From positions 1 through 33,767 of the forward strand of contig CAJKOJ010000016.1 of NCBI GenBank assembly GCA_905201505.1: DNA of 33,767 bases. The letters are read 5' to 3'. The translations under genes and the position numbers were made by a program. Under the pieces are notes generated by a model. That model saw only the letters and a program-made list of their open reading frames with translations. It ran no database searches and had not been told where the DNA came from. Shown here one piece after another: positions 8,353 to 16,819 of the stretch (positions are counted from its first letter, which is position 1; the number at the start of each line of letters is the position of its first letter). This stretch comes from an uncultured Eubacteriales bacterium (GTDB lineage: Bacteria > Bacillota > Clostridia > Lachnospirales > CAG-274).

Positions 8353-8883
8353 TTAACTGGTAAAATCAATTATTCCTCTTGATAAACCTATTGCACATTT
8401 CTGCCTGAAACTGTCTGTTGCAAGCAAGTCAGCCTCTTCAGGATTACTTAAAAATGCAAGTTCAACTAAAATCGCAGGCATTCTTGTCAATCTAAGCACA
8501 GCAAAATTAGCTGAAAAAATGCCCAGATTCCTTGTTCCTATTTCTTCCACAAGTGCATTATTTACTACAAGTGCAAAATCTTCAGCTACACTTCCTTCTC
8601 TGTAAAAAAATGTTTCTGTTCCTTTATATATAGGATTTACATTAGAATTACAGTGAATACTTACAAAATAGTCAGCACCCCATTCATTTGCAAGCCTTGC
8701 TCTTTCTGAAAGACTAACATTTACATCAGTTGTTCTTGAAAAATTCACAGTGTATCCTTCTGCCTGCAAAAGTCTTCCTGTTCTCAGGGCTACATCAAGA
8801 GTTACCTCAGACTCATTTAGTCCATTTATTCCAATTGCACCCGGATTTGTACCGCCATGACCTGGATCTAAAAAAATTCTCAT
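8353..8883 (-). CDS. N-acetylmuramoyl-L-alanine amidase, catalytic domain only
   Basis: An Amidase_3 zinc enzyme that cleaves the bond between MurNAc and L-Ala of peptidoglycan. The 176 residues are one catalytic domain with zinc ligands H9 (DPGHGG), E24 (LNESEV) and H77 (SIHCN), and catalytic E141 (LVELAFLSN). The protein begins directly with the first beta strand, with no signal peptide, membrane helix or wall-binding repeats. A GTG at 8892 is in frame, but AGGTGG lies five bases before the ATG at 8883, so the ATG is chosen. Similar domains occur in CwlD and in phage endolysins, but no phage genes are nearby. Reaction is firm; cellular role is open. Confidence 0.92.
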   Translation of the reverse strand: MRIFLDPGHGGTNPGAIGINGLNESEVTLDVALRTGRLLQAEGYTVNFSRTTDVNVSLSERARLANEWGADYFVSIHCNSNVNPIYKGTETFFYREGSVAEDFALVVNNALVEEIGTRNLGIFSANFAVLRLTRMPAILVELAFLSNPEEADLLATDSFRQKCAIGLSRGIIDFTS

Positions 8884-8940
8884 CTCTACCACCTAAAATT
8901 TATATAATTTAGTATATGCAAAACAGAAAAAATGTGTTAT

Positions 8941-8964
8941 ACTATTAGCGTAGCTACCAATAGT
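8941..8964. repeat. Dyad ACTATT...AATAGT around GTAGCTAC
   Basis: Arms ACTATT (8941-8946) and AATAGT (8959-8964) flank the 8-base palindrome GTAGCTAC (8950-8957), whose centre is shifted by about one base. It lies about 60 bp upstream of the amidase start. It could be an operator; the match is imperfect and no regulator is known. Confidence 0.35.
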
Positions 8965-9103
8965 GGTGTATTTCATGAATCACTATGTTTTTATGACAAC
9001 AATTTTGTATAGTAAAAACTATATGTTTAATTTTAAATTTGTTTCCTAATTTAAAATTATGTGCAAATTTATTAAATCAAAATTATAGAATTATTAAGCA
9101 ATT

Positions 9104-9184
9104 ATTAAAGTAGCATTAAAGTTGCACTTTATGAATAAATGTTCACAGTTTATTCACACTTTTTGCCTGAATTATTGTTACAAT
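9104..9184 (+). promoter_or_regulatory. htrA1 promoter region with helically phased repeats
   Basis: The proposed -10 is TACAAT (9179-9184) with an extended TG at 9176-9177. There is no good -35 at 16-18 bases. Instead two TTCACA boxes (9142-9147 and 9153-9158) lie 11 bases apart, one helical turn, over and upstream of the -35 position. Further upstream are two adjacent 11-base copies ATTAAAGTAGC / ATTAAAGTTGC (9104-9114, 9115-9125). This layout suits an activator-dependent promoter. HtrA genes of B. subtilis are controlled by the CssRS two-component system; assignment to such a regulator here is inference. Confidence 0.45.
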
Positions 9185-9214
9185 ACCTTTGAAAACAACA
9201 AAGGAGGTTTTTAT

Positions 9215-10618
9215 ATGAGTAATGAATTTGAAAATTTAAACAATAATCAAAACACTGAAACAGAAAATGTCAACTCAACAGCAGATAATATGAATATATC
9301 AGATGAAACTGTTGATGTAACTCCTATTGAAAATGCAAATAAAGATGAAACAACTTCAGCTGATAAAAGTATAAGTAACACAGCTGATACTGAAACAACA
9401 GAAACAAATTTAAATGATGAAGTCTTATTAAACACTTCTGAAGAAAAAAAAGAACCTAAATATTCTTATAAAAAGAGTATTGCTGTAGGTCTTGCAGGAG
9501 TAGTATTATGCGGTGGTTCTCTTGGATATTTCCTTGGGCTTGGACTTAATACATCAAAAACTATTACAAGTGCTGTCACAGGAGGTTTTAGCTTTGATTC
9601 TTCTTCATCAGATACTGCTCCTGCTACCGCAACTTCATCCAACCTTGTGGCTTCAGAAGACAGTATTGCAAAAGTTGTAGGAAGTGTAGAAAACTCAATT
9701 GTAAATATTTCAATTAAAGCTCAGTCAGGTACAGACTGGTTTGGCCAAACATACGAAAGTGAAGGTTCAGGTTCAGGTATTATTTATAAGGTAGACGGGG
9801 ATACCGTTTATATTGTTACAAATAATCATGTAGTTGAAAGTGCAAATTCAGTTACAGTATCAATTACAGGAAAAGAACAGGTTAATGCTAAACTTGTAGG
9901 TAAAGATGCATCATCAGACCTTGCTGTAATTTCTGTATCAAAGCCTGATTTGGCTGCTGCCGGTGTAACAGACGTTACTGCTGCAAAATTTGGAAATTCA
10001 GATGATATGCAGGTTGGTGAAACAGTCATTCCTATAGGCAATGCTTTAGGTCAGGGTAAAACTGCAACACTTGGCATAATAAGTGCTCAGAACAAAGAAA
10101 TAAATATTGACGGAAAAAAACTTACTGTTATACAGACCGATGCTGCCATTAATCCCGGCAACAGCGGCGGTGCACTTGTAAATACAGCTGGTGAAGTTAT
10201 TGGAATTAATACAGCTAAACTTTCAAGCAGTGCTGTTGAAGGTATAGGTTACGCTATTCCTATTTCATCTGCTAAAACAATTATTGAAACTCTTATGACA
10301 AACGGTACAGTTGATAAGCCATATTTAGGAATTCAAGGTTATACTATTGATGAAAACTTTGAAAAGATTTATGGTATTAATATCCCCGGTGTGTTTATCA
10401 GCAAAGTAGAAGCAAATTCAGCAGCTGAACAGGCAGGCTTACAGGTATCTGATATAGTTACTGCTATTGACGGTACTGCTGTAGCAAATATTGAAACATT
10501 ATCACAGCAGATTTCTAAACATAAATCCGGTGATAATATAAATCTTACTATAATCAGAAACGGCAGACAAGAAATGACAATAACTGCCACACTTCAAAAT
10601 CAGAATGAACAATTCTAA
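9215..10618 (+). CDS. Membrane-anchored HtrA-type serine protease 1
   Basis: An extracytoplasmic S1C protease with one PDZ domain, of the type that degrades misfolded exported proteins. It has 467 residues: an acidic, Asn/Thr-rich cytoplasmic stretch (1-85), one membrane helix (about 87-110), a Ser/Thr linker, then the protease domain with catalytic H205 (TNNHVV), D235 (SSDLAV) and S317 (NPGNSGGA), and a PDZ domain (about 368-460). A longer reading from 9122 is open, but the ATG at 9215 has AAAGGAGG eight bases upstream. It is followed after 18 bp by a second HtrA and probably cotranscribed with it. The triad is complete, so activity is expected. Confidence 0.95.
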   Translation: MSNEFENLNNNQNTETENVNSTADNMNISDETVDVTPIENANKDETTSADKSISNTADTETTETNLNDEVLLNTSEEKKEPKYSYKKSIAVGLAGVVLCGGSLGYFLGLGLNTSKTITSAVTGGFSFDSSSSDTAPATATSSNLVASEDSIAKVVGSVENSIVNISIKAQSGTDWFGQTYESEGSGSGIIYKVDGDTVYIVTNNHVVESANSVTVSITGKEQVNAKLVGKDASSDLAVISVSKPDLAAAGVTDVTAAKFGNSDDMQVGETVIPIGNALGQGKTATLGIISAQNKEINIDGKKLTVIQTDAAINPGNSGGALVNTAGEVIGINTAKLSSSAVEGIGYAIPISSAKTIIETLMTNGTVDKPYLGIQGYTIDENFEKIYGINIPGVFISKVEANSAAEQAGLQVSDIVTAIDGTAVANIETLSQQISKHKSGDNINLTIIRNGRQEMTITATLQNQNEQF

Positions 10619-10636
10619 ATAGGATGGTGATGTTAA

Positions 10637-11782
10637 ATGAAAAAAAACTACATTAAAAACACAATATTGGCAGTTGTTGCAAGTGGTGTTGTAGGACTAA
10701 GTATAGGAGCAGCAATTCCTGTTACAACAGAAATTATTGACCACGTACAGACAGCATCTGTATCTGATAATGTTACAGAAATTCCTTCAGCTGACAATGG
10801 CAATGTAAAGGTAACAATGGATGAAGCATCCAGAAACACCGTAGATATTATTAATAAAGTACAGCCTTCTGTTGCTTGTATTACTTCTATTGTTGAAGGT
10901 GTTGACTTTTTTAATCAGTCATATCAAAGTAAAGGTGCAGGCTCAGGCGTTGTTTTCTTTAAGGATAATGAAAATGCCTATATAGTAACCAATAACCACG
11001 TTATTTCAGGTGCTTCTACAGTAAGTATATCATTAAATGAGTGTGACCTTGTGGCAGCTAAACTTGTAGGTAAAGATGCAAATGCTGACTTAGCTGTTAT
11101 TTCTGTATCTCTTAAGGACTTAGCTAATGCAGGTGTAACAAATGTACAGGTTGCAGAATTTGGAAATTCAGAAGAAGTTGAAGTTGGTGAAACTGTTATT
11201 GCAATAGGAAATGCACTTGGTGAAGGCAACACAGCCACAAAGGGCATTTTAAGTTCTCAGACAAGAGATGTAAATATACAAGGTACAAAGCTTACAGTAT
11301 TGCAGACAGATGCTGCTATTAACCCCGGCAACAGCGGAGGTGCACTTGTAAACAGCAAAGGACAGGTTATCGGAATAAATACAGCAAAAATTTCAATGAC
11401 TACAGTTGAAGGTATAGGTTATAGTATTGCCTCAGATGTTGCAAAACCTATTATAGAAGAATTGATGAACAGTACCAGTACCCCTACTCTCGGTGTTTAT
11501 ATTACAAGTATTTCCGAAGAGGTTGCTGCACAGAATAATTTGCCTCAGGCAGGTGTTCTAGTACAAAAAATTATAGAAGGCGGAAGTGCCAGCTATGCAG
11601 ACATTCAGGCAGGAGATTTAATTACATCATTCAACGGAACCCCTGTATTTAACACAGAGCAGCTTATGAGTGCAGTTAAACAGTGTAAAATCGGTGAGAC
11701 AGTCGATATTACAATTGTAAGAAACGGCACAACAAAAACAGTTTCTGTTAAAATGCTTGAAAGCTCCTCAAACACATTTTAA
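10637..11782 (+). CDS. Membrane-anchored HtrA-type serine protease 2
   Basis: A second S1C protease with one PDZ domain, of 381 residues. It lacks the acidic cytoplasmic stretch of its neighbour and starts with a short basic tail and one membrane helix or uncleaved signal (about 8-30). The triad is H121 (TNNHVI), D151 (NADLAV) and S233 (NPGNSGGA); the PDZ covers about 284-375. The protease domains of the two genes share whole phrases such as AAINPGNSGGALVN and KLVGKDA, and near-identical DNA there, pointing to tandem duplication followed by exchange or divergence of the N-termini. The start has GGATGGTGA upstream. A strong terminator follows. Confidence 0.94.
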   Translation: MKKNYIKNTILAVVASGVVGLSIGAAIPVTTEIIDHVQTASVSDNVTEIPSADNGNVKVTMDEASRNTVDIINKVQPSVACITSIVEGVDFFNQSYQSKGAGSGVVFFKDNENAYIVTNNHVISGASTVSISLNECDLVAAKLVGKDANADLAVISVSLKDLANAGVTNVQVAEFGNSEEVEVGETVIAIGNALGEGNTATKGILSSQTRDVNIQGTKLTVLQTDAAINPGNSGGALVNSKGQVIGINTAKISMTTVEGIGYSIASDVAKPIIEELMNSTSTPTLGVYITSISEEVAAQNNLPQAGVLVQKIIEGGSASYADIQAGDLITSFNGTPVFNTEQLMSAVKQCKIGETVDITIVRNGTTKTVSVKMLESSSNTF

Positions 11783-11806
11783 TCAATTATAATACAAAAT
11801 AAGCAA

Positions 11807-11852
11807 AAATACTCCCAATTCAAACTAATTATAATTTGAATTGGGAGTATTT
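11807..11852. terminator. Strong bidirectional terminator between htrA2 and the ynbB-like gene
   Basis: Perfect 18-bp arms (11807-11824 and 11835-11852, core ACTCCCAATTCAA) with a 10-base loop CTAATTATAA. The outer pairs are A-T, giving a T-run on either strand, so it serves both the plus htrA pair and the convergent minus gene. Confidence 0.92.
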
Positions 11853-11889
11853 ATATTAAATTACTTTTATACTATAATGTATTATATTT

Positions 11890-13173
11890 TTACAGTTTTA
11901 TAAGACCGTCCTTATACATACGGTCAACTGCAATTATTACACCAATTTTACCATGGAACCACGTAAGTCCGCCCTGCATATATACAGTATAAGGTGCTTT
12001 CATAGGAGCATCTGCACTAAGCTCAATTGATGACCCCTGTACAAAGGCACCTGCAGCCATTATTACCTGCGAATCATATCCCGGCATATCCCATGGTTCA
12101 GGCTTAACATAGCTATCAACTGCAGCACCGGCTTGTATTCCCTGACAAAAAGCTATAACATTCTCAGGTGTTTTCATTTGTATAGCTTCAACAATATCAG
12201 GTCTCTCTTCATTTACCTTTGGCATACACTCAAACCCAAGCTTTTCAAATATACTTGCAGCAAACACAGCTGTTTTAAGACTGGCATTTACAACATTAGG
12301 TGCAAGAAACAATCCTTGTATAAGACTTGTTGTTACTCCAAGGCTTGGACCAACTTCTTTTCCCATTCCCGGCGAAGTAAGTCTGTAAGCCGCATTTTCA
12401 ACACATTTATTTGTACCTACTATATATCCTCCCACAGGAGCGAGCCCTCCTCCGGGATTTTTAATAAGAGAGCCAACTATCATATCAGCACCTACATCTG
12501 TCGGTTCAAGCTCACTTACAAATTCGCAGTAACAGTTGTCAACCATACATATAATATCTTTCCTTATACCTTTTACAATATCAATTATTTTCTTTACAGT
12601 TTCAATAGTAAGACTTGGTCTGTATTCATATCCCTTAGACCTCTGAATCTCAACTATTTTAGTTTTATCTGTTATCATTTCAGGTATTTTATTAAAATCA
12701 ACACTGCCGTCATCTAAAAGAGGAATTTCTTTATAAATTATTCCATGCTCTGTCAGAGAACCTTTTACCTGTCTTTTTGCACCTATTACCCCCTCAAGAG
12801 TATCATAAGGAGCACCTGCAACACACAAAAGCTCGTCACCATATCTTAAATTACCAAATAAAGCAACAGTCAAAGCATGTGTTCCTGAAATTATCTGTGC
12901 TCTTACCAATGCAGATTCTGCATTAAAAACATCGGCATATATATCTTCCAGCTTATCTCTTCCTATATCATTATAGCCATATCCTGTTGTTCCGTCAAAG
13001 GCTGTGTCATTAAGCCCGTTTTTCTGCATTGCTCTTAACACTTTATATTGATTAAACTCTGAAATATTGTCAATTTCAGCAAATTTTCCCTTTATCCCCT
13101 TTTCTGCCTCAAGACAAAAATCCAGCACTTTTTCATCTATTCCAAACTCTTTTATAATATAATTCCTTAACAT
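11890..13173 (-). CDS. PLP-dependent enzyme, YnbB / aluminium-resistance family
   Basis: A fold-type I PLP enzyme of the family named after an aluminium-resistance protein and often annotated as methionine gamma-lyase-like. The true substrate is not established. It has 427 residues. The PLP lysine is K238 in SLIKNPGGGLAP, with D222 in VDNCY as the likely pyridine-N ligand and SGTHA (106-110) as the phosphate-side loop. An in-frame ATG at 13188 precedes the GAGGAG ribosome-binding site, so the ATG at 13173 is chosen. It starts one base after the miaA stop. The miaA-ynbB linkage is known from Bacillus, where hfq lies nearby; no hfq is seen here. Confidence 0.9.
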   Translation of the reverse strand: MLRNYIIKEFGIDEKVLDFCLEAEKGIKGKFAEIDNISEFNQYKVLRAMQKNGLNDTAFDGTTGYGYNDIGRDKLEDIYADVFNAESALVRAQIISGTHALTVALFGNLRYGDELLCVAGAPYDTLEGVIGAKRQVKGSLTEHGIIYKEIPLLDDGSVDFNKIPEMITDKTKIVEIQRSKGYEYRPSLTIETVKKIIDIVKGIRKDIICMVDNCYCEFVSELEPTDVGADMIVGSLIKNPGGGLAPVGGYIVGTNKCVENAAYRLTSPGMGKEVGPSLGVTTSLIQGLFLAPNVVNASLKTAVFAASIFEKLGFECMPKVNEERPDIVEAIQMKTPENVIAFCQGIQAGAAVDSYVKPEPWDMPGYDSQVIMAAGAFVQGSSIELSADAPMKAPYTVYMQGGLTWFHGKIGVIIAVDRMYKDGLIKL

Positions 13174-13174
13174 A

Positions 13175-14110
13175 TTATTTCTCCTCATTAGTTATTTTCT
13201 CTGCAATAAATTTGGCTGCTTCCGACGGAGAATTATAATCATCCATATTTATCCACACACCGTCACTTTGATGCCTGAACCATGTTATCTGCCGTCTGGC
13301 AAAATGCCTTGTATCTCTTTTTAATATATAAATTGCCTCATCAAGAGAATATTCACCTTTTAAATAGCCTATTATTTCCTTATAGCCCAGTCCTTTCATC
13401 GACACAAGATTATCAGGGTATATTTTCATTAACTTTTTTACTTCATCTATCAAACCTTTATCAATCATTATATCAATTCTTTTTTCAATTCTTTCATAAA
13501 GCCTTTCTCTATCCATATTTAATATGAAATTTTTCACATTATAGGCAGGCTCTCTAAGTTTTTCTCTTTTATTATATTCAGAAAATTTTTCGCCTGTATC
13601 CCTGCAATACTCAATAGCTCTTATCACTCTTTTCAGGTTGTTCGGATGAACAGTTTCTGCATACTCAGGGTCAAGTTTCTGTAAAATATTATGGACATAT
13701 TCATTTCCATTTCTTTCAGCAGCTTCTTCAAGCTCAACACGCATTTTTTCATCCTTTTCCCCTGGTGTAAAATCATTGTCATAAATAAGAGCATTTACAT
13801 AAAATCCTGTACCGCCTACAAGAATTGGAATTTTACCCTTTTCATATATTTCAGCCAAAGCTCCTTTAGCCATTTTCTGAAAAACCGCAACAGAAAATTC
13901 TTCATCAGGATAAAGTTCATCAATTAAATAATGCTTTATTCCATGCTTTTCTTCCTCTGTTATTTTAGCTGTACCTATATCCATATATTTGTAAACCTGC
14001 ATAGAATCTGCAGATATTATTTCACCGTTTATAATTTTTGCAAGCTCAACTGATACTGCTGTCTTGCCGCAGGCAGTAGGACCTGATATAGTAATTAATG
14101 GTGGTTTCAT
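13175..14110 (-). CDS. miaA: tRNA dimethylallyltransferase
   Basis: Adds a dimethylallyl group to N6 of A37 in tRNAs that read UNN codons. It has 311 residues, a normal length. The P-loop GPTACGKT is at 10-17. DSMQVYKYMDIGTAK and the tRNA-recognition segment YDNDFTPG follow, and RDTRHFARRQITWFRH near the C-terminus is diagnostic. The start has GAGGTATG upstream. The next gene starts within 1 bp, so the pair is an operon driven by the promoter at 14148-14176. Confidence 0.97.
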   Translation of the reverse strand: MKPPLITISGPTACGKTAVSVELAKIINGEIISADSMQVYKYMDIGTAKITEEEKHGIKHYLIDELYPDEEFSVAVFQKMAKGALAEIYEKGKIPILVGGTGFYVNALIYDNDFTPGEKDEKMRVELEEAAERNGNEYVHNILQKLDPEYAETVHPNNLKRVIRAIEYCRDTGEKFSEYNKREKLREPAYNVKNFILNMDRERLYERIEKRIDIMIDKGLIDEVKKLMKIYPDNLVSMKGLGYKEIIGYLKGEYSLDEAIYILKRDTRHFARRQITWFRHQSDGVWINMDDYNSPSEAAKFIAEKITNEEK

Positions 14111-14147
14111 AAAACATACCTCATTTCAAAATCATTTAACTTTATAA

Positions 14148-14176
14148 ATTATACTAAATTAACTCATCTTTGTAAA
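14148..14176 (-). promoter_or_regulatory. Sigma-A promoter of miaA
   Basis: On the minus strand TTTACA (plus 14171-14176), a 17-base spacer and TATAAT (plus 14148-14153) form a near-consensus promoter. The start point would lie about 30 bases upstream of the miaA ATG. Confidence 0.8.
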
Positions 14177-14294
14177 TATTTTTTATAAAAAGGCAAATAA
14201 TATATTAAGCGTGATATAAAGTAAATCAATATACTATTTTAATAATGCTGTAATATATCTTAAAACTTTATTTCAAAATTTAATATAAATGTAA

Positions 14295-14326
14295 TTGAAA
14301 ACGTAATAAAAATGATGTATTATAAT
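14295..14326 (+). promoter_or_regulatory. Possible promoter of the mreB operon
   Basis: TTGAAA (14295-14300) is followed by overlapping -10 candidates: TATTAT (14319-14324, spacer 18) and TATAAT (14321-14326, spacer 20). The place, about 40 bases before the mreB start codon, is right, but the spacing is not ideal. Confidence 0.4.
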
Positions 14327-14362
14327 ATTATGGTTATTTTTGTAAATTTTTGGAGGTTTAGT

Positions 14363-15397
14363 ATGTTTAGCAAAGACATTGGTATAGATTTGGGTACAGC
14401 CAATACCCTTGTATATGTTAGAAACAAAGGTATTGTAATAAATGAACCATCAGTTGTAGCAATTGATACTATCACAAAAGAAGTATTGGCTGTTGGCAAT
14501 GATGCTAAAGAAATGATAGGCAGAACACCTGGTAATATTATAGCTATAAGACCTATGAAAGACGGTGCAATTGCCGATTATGCTGTAACTGAAGCTATGC
14601 TCAGATATTTTATTGACAAAGCTTATCCCCAAAATCCATTTTCTCCAAAACCAAGAATAGTAGTATGTGTGCCTTCAGGTATTACACCTGTTGAAAAAAG
14701 AGCAGTTATTGAAGCTGCAACAGGTGCCGGAGCAAAGGAACGCCACATATATATTGTTGAGGAACCAATGGCTGCAGCTCTCGGTGCAAACTTAAAAATT
14801 GATGAGCCTGCAGGAAATATGGTAGTAGATATAGGCGGAGGTACAAGCGAGGTTGCAGTTATATCTCTTGGCGGCATAGTAGCAAGCCGCTCTGTAAGAA
14901 TAGCTGGTGACCAGTTTGATAGCAGCATTATAAACTACGTACGCTCAGAATACAAAATTGAAATAGGAGAAATAACAGCCGAAATTATTAAAAAGACTGT
15001 AGGCTGTGCATATTTAGATATAAATTCAGACATAAAAGAAATAACTGTAAAAGGCAGAGATTTAATAACAGGACTGCCAAAACCGTTAACTATTAATTCA
15101 CGTCAAGTACAAAATGCCTTGGCTGATTCTATTGATATTATAATTGACGCAATAAAAAGAACGCTTGAGGATACTCCTCCTGAGCTCGCAGCAGATATTA
15201 TGGAAATTGGAATTTATCTTACAGGCGGAGGTGCTCTTTTAACAGGTCTTGATAAACTTATATCAAAAAGAACAGGAATGCCTGTCCACATAGCAGACAA
15301 TCCTCTGGAATGTGTTGTTAATGGTGCCGGAAAAATTATTGATGATGTAGATATTGTCAACAAATTAACTTCCAGCGATAAAAAAACATTAGCTTAA
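14363..15397 (+). CDS. mreB: Rod shape-determining actin MreB/Mbl
   Basis: A bacterial actin that polymerises on the inner membrane face and guides the elongation machinery. It has 344 residues. The phosphate-1 motif is DLGTANTLVY (9-18), phosphate-2 is DIGGGTSE (156-163) and the adenosine motif is LTGGGALL near 295. Upstream in-frame ATGs extend the reading to 14312, but GGAGGT lies directly before the ATG at 14363 and the protein then starts at the canonical MFSKDIGIDLGTA. It heads the block mreB-mreC-mreD-mrdA. MreB and Mbl cannot be told apart from sequence alone. Confidence 0.95.
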   Translation: MFSKDIGIDLGTANTLVYVRNKGIVINEPSVVAIDTITKEVLAVGNDAKEMIGRTPGNIIAIRPMKDGAIADYAVTEAMLRYFIDKAYPQNPFSPKPRIVVCVPSGITPVEKRAVIEAATGAGAKERHIYIVEEPMAAALGANLKIDEPAGNMVVDIGGGTSEVAVISLGGIVASRSVRIAGDQFDSSIINYVRSEYKIEIGEITAEIIKKTVGCAYLDINSDIKEITVKGRDLITGLPKPLTINSRQVQNALADSIDIIIDAIKRTLEDTPPELAADIMEIGIYLTGGGALLTGLDKLISKRTGMPVHIADNPLECVVNGAGKIIDDVDIVNKLTSSDKKTLA

Positions 15398-15436
15398 TTA
15401 ATTTTACAAACAAATATACTGAAAAGGTATGATATT

Positions 15437-16291
15437 GTGAACAAGAATTTTAAAATTGTTTTAGTCACACTGGCAGTAGCCTCTTTAGGCTGTGCTGGCT
15501 TTTCTTATAATAGAAAAGCACCAACTTTTATAGAAAATTCCTATGGATATGTAATTACACCGCTTCAGTCTTTTAACTTCAGCGTTTTAGACTGGTTTAG
15601 CGATATATCAAAATATTTTAAAAATATAAATAATTTAGATGCAGAGAACAAAGAGCTTAAAGAAGATTTACTTGAAGCCCGAGCTGAACTTAATCGTTTA
15701 AAACTCATTGAAAGCGAAAATATACAGCTTGAATCCTTGGTTAAACTCCAGCAAAACTATGGACAGTATTCAACTATCGGAGCAAAGGTCATAGCAAAAG
15801 ACCCCGGTAATTGGTTTGACAGTTTCATTATTGATAAAGGCACAAACTACGGTCTTGAAAAAAATATGGTTGTTATGAACGAGGATGGTCTTGTCGGCAA
15901 AATAAGCGAATGCGGATATAACTACTCTAAAGTAGTTTCTATAATTAATGATACTGATGCCGTAAGTGCTGAAAGTCTCAGAACAAATGACATTGGTTAT
16001 GTAGTTGCAGACTTTTCGGGAGATGCCAAATGCAAAATGCAGTATTCCGATAAAAATGCAGATATTTTAGTAGGTGATGAAATAGTAACATCTCACCTTA
16101 GTGAAATTTTCCCGGAGGGTATAAGTATAGGTCACGTGAACAGTCTTACTGTAGACTCACAGACTTCAATGCAATATGCAATTATTGAACCTTCTGTTGA
16201 TTTTTTAAAATTAAAATATGTATTAGTTCTTGATACTTCTTTTGAAAAAGAGTTTATAGAAAACACAACATCTGAGAGTGAGGAGCAATAA
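15437..16291 (+). CDS. mreC: Rod shape-determining protein MreC (GTG start)
   Basis: The elongasome scaffold, tethered to the membrane and extending outside the cell, where it contacts PBP2. It has 284 residues: one membrane helix (about 6-24), a coiled coil (about 60-100, NLDAENKELKEDLLEARAEL), then the MreC beta-barrel part with KVIAKDPGNWFDSFIIDKG and GLVGKISECG. It starts with GTG, with AAAAGG about nine bases upstream; no better in-frame ATG exists. It runs 39 bp behind mreB and ends just before mreD. Confidence 0.94.
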   Translation: MNKNFKIVLVTLAVASLGCAGFSYNRKAPTFIENSYGYVITPLQSFNFSVLDWFSDISKYFKNINNLDAENKELKEDLLEARAELNRLKLIESENIQLESLVKLQQNYGQYSTIGAKVIAKDPGNWFDSFIIDKGTNYGLEKNMVVMNEDGLVGKISECGYNYSKVVSIINDTDAVSAESLRTNDIGYVVADFSGDAKCKMQYSDKNADILVGDEIVTSHLSEIFPEGISIGHVNSLTVDSQTSMQYAIIEPSVDFLKLKYVLVLDTSFEKEFIENTTSESEEQ

Positions 16292-16292
16292 A

Positions 16293-16802
16293 ATGAGATA
16301 TGTTGTTTATTTAATTATTTCAACAGCAATATTTATATTTCAATCCACACTCTGTCAATACATAGCAATAGCCGGTATAAAGCCTAATTTTATGCTAATA
16401 TTTGTTGTTTCTATTGCTTTTCTAAAAGGAAGAAACGAAGGAATTCTCACAGGAATAATAATGGGTTTACTGCAAGATTGTTACTTTGGACGTACGATAG
16501 GCAGTAACCTGTTTTTATATGCTTTAATTGGATATCTTGTAGGTTGTCTTACAGATAACTTTAACAAAGACAATATTTTAGCGCCTGTATTTTTTACTTT
16601 AATTGCTACACTTTTTTATAATTTAGGTTTTTATATGCTGAATATTATTTTAAAGGGATATACCTCTTTTAGCATATATATAATTTTAAATATTTTGCCT
16701 GAACTTATTTATAATATAATCTTTGCATTTATTGTATATTTAATTGTGTATACATTAAATAGCAAATCTTTTGGCAAAATAGGTTATAAACACAGATTTT
16801 GA
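16293..16802 (+). CDS. mreD: Rod shape-determining membrane protein MreD
   Basis: An integral membrane component of the elongasome. It has 169 residues with about five membrane helices and the typical N-terminal stretch (IAGIKPNFMLIFVVSIAF...GRNEGILTGIIMGLLQD). A GTG at 16278 inside the end of mreC is in frame, but AGGAG at 16281-16285 supports the ATG at 16293, one base after the mreC stop. Position after mreC confirms the call. Confidence 0.93.
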   Translation: MRYVVYLIISTAIFIFQSTLCQYIAIAGIKPNFMLIFVVSIAFLKGRNEGILTGIIMGLLQDCYFGRTIGSNLFLYALIGYLVGCLTDNFNKDNILAPVFFTLIATLFYNLGFYMLNIILKGYTSFSIYIILNILPELIYNIIFAFIVYLIVYTLNSKSFGKIGYKHRF

Positions 16803-16819
16803 TAGAATGGAATGTATGT

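Larger units (their letters stand above)
8884..9214. other. 331-bp divergent control region between amidase and htrA1
   Basis: It holds no ORF of note and no RNA gene I recognise. It contains a dyad ACTATT...AATAGT (8941-8964) around GTAGCTAC, an 11-base tandem repeat (9104-9125), two TTCACA boxes 11 bases apart (9142-9147, 9153-9158) and an extended -10 (TGTTACAAT, 9176-9184). The middle (about 8990-9100) is plain AT-rich sequence. No convincing promoter for the amidase could be placed. Confidence 0.6.

Noticed and set aside
12133..12717. A 194-residue open frame on the plus strand inside the ynbB-like gene
   Set aside because: Composition (many Tyr, Ser, Cys, His) is typical for an antisense shadow; the minus-strand PLP enzyme is clearly real.
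15437..15530. Possible lipoprotein signal in MreC (LGC near residue 19)
   Set aside because: The lipobox needs L-A/S-G/A-C; here the residues before Cys are S-L-G, and MreC proteins are membrane-anchored by a helix.
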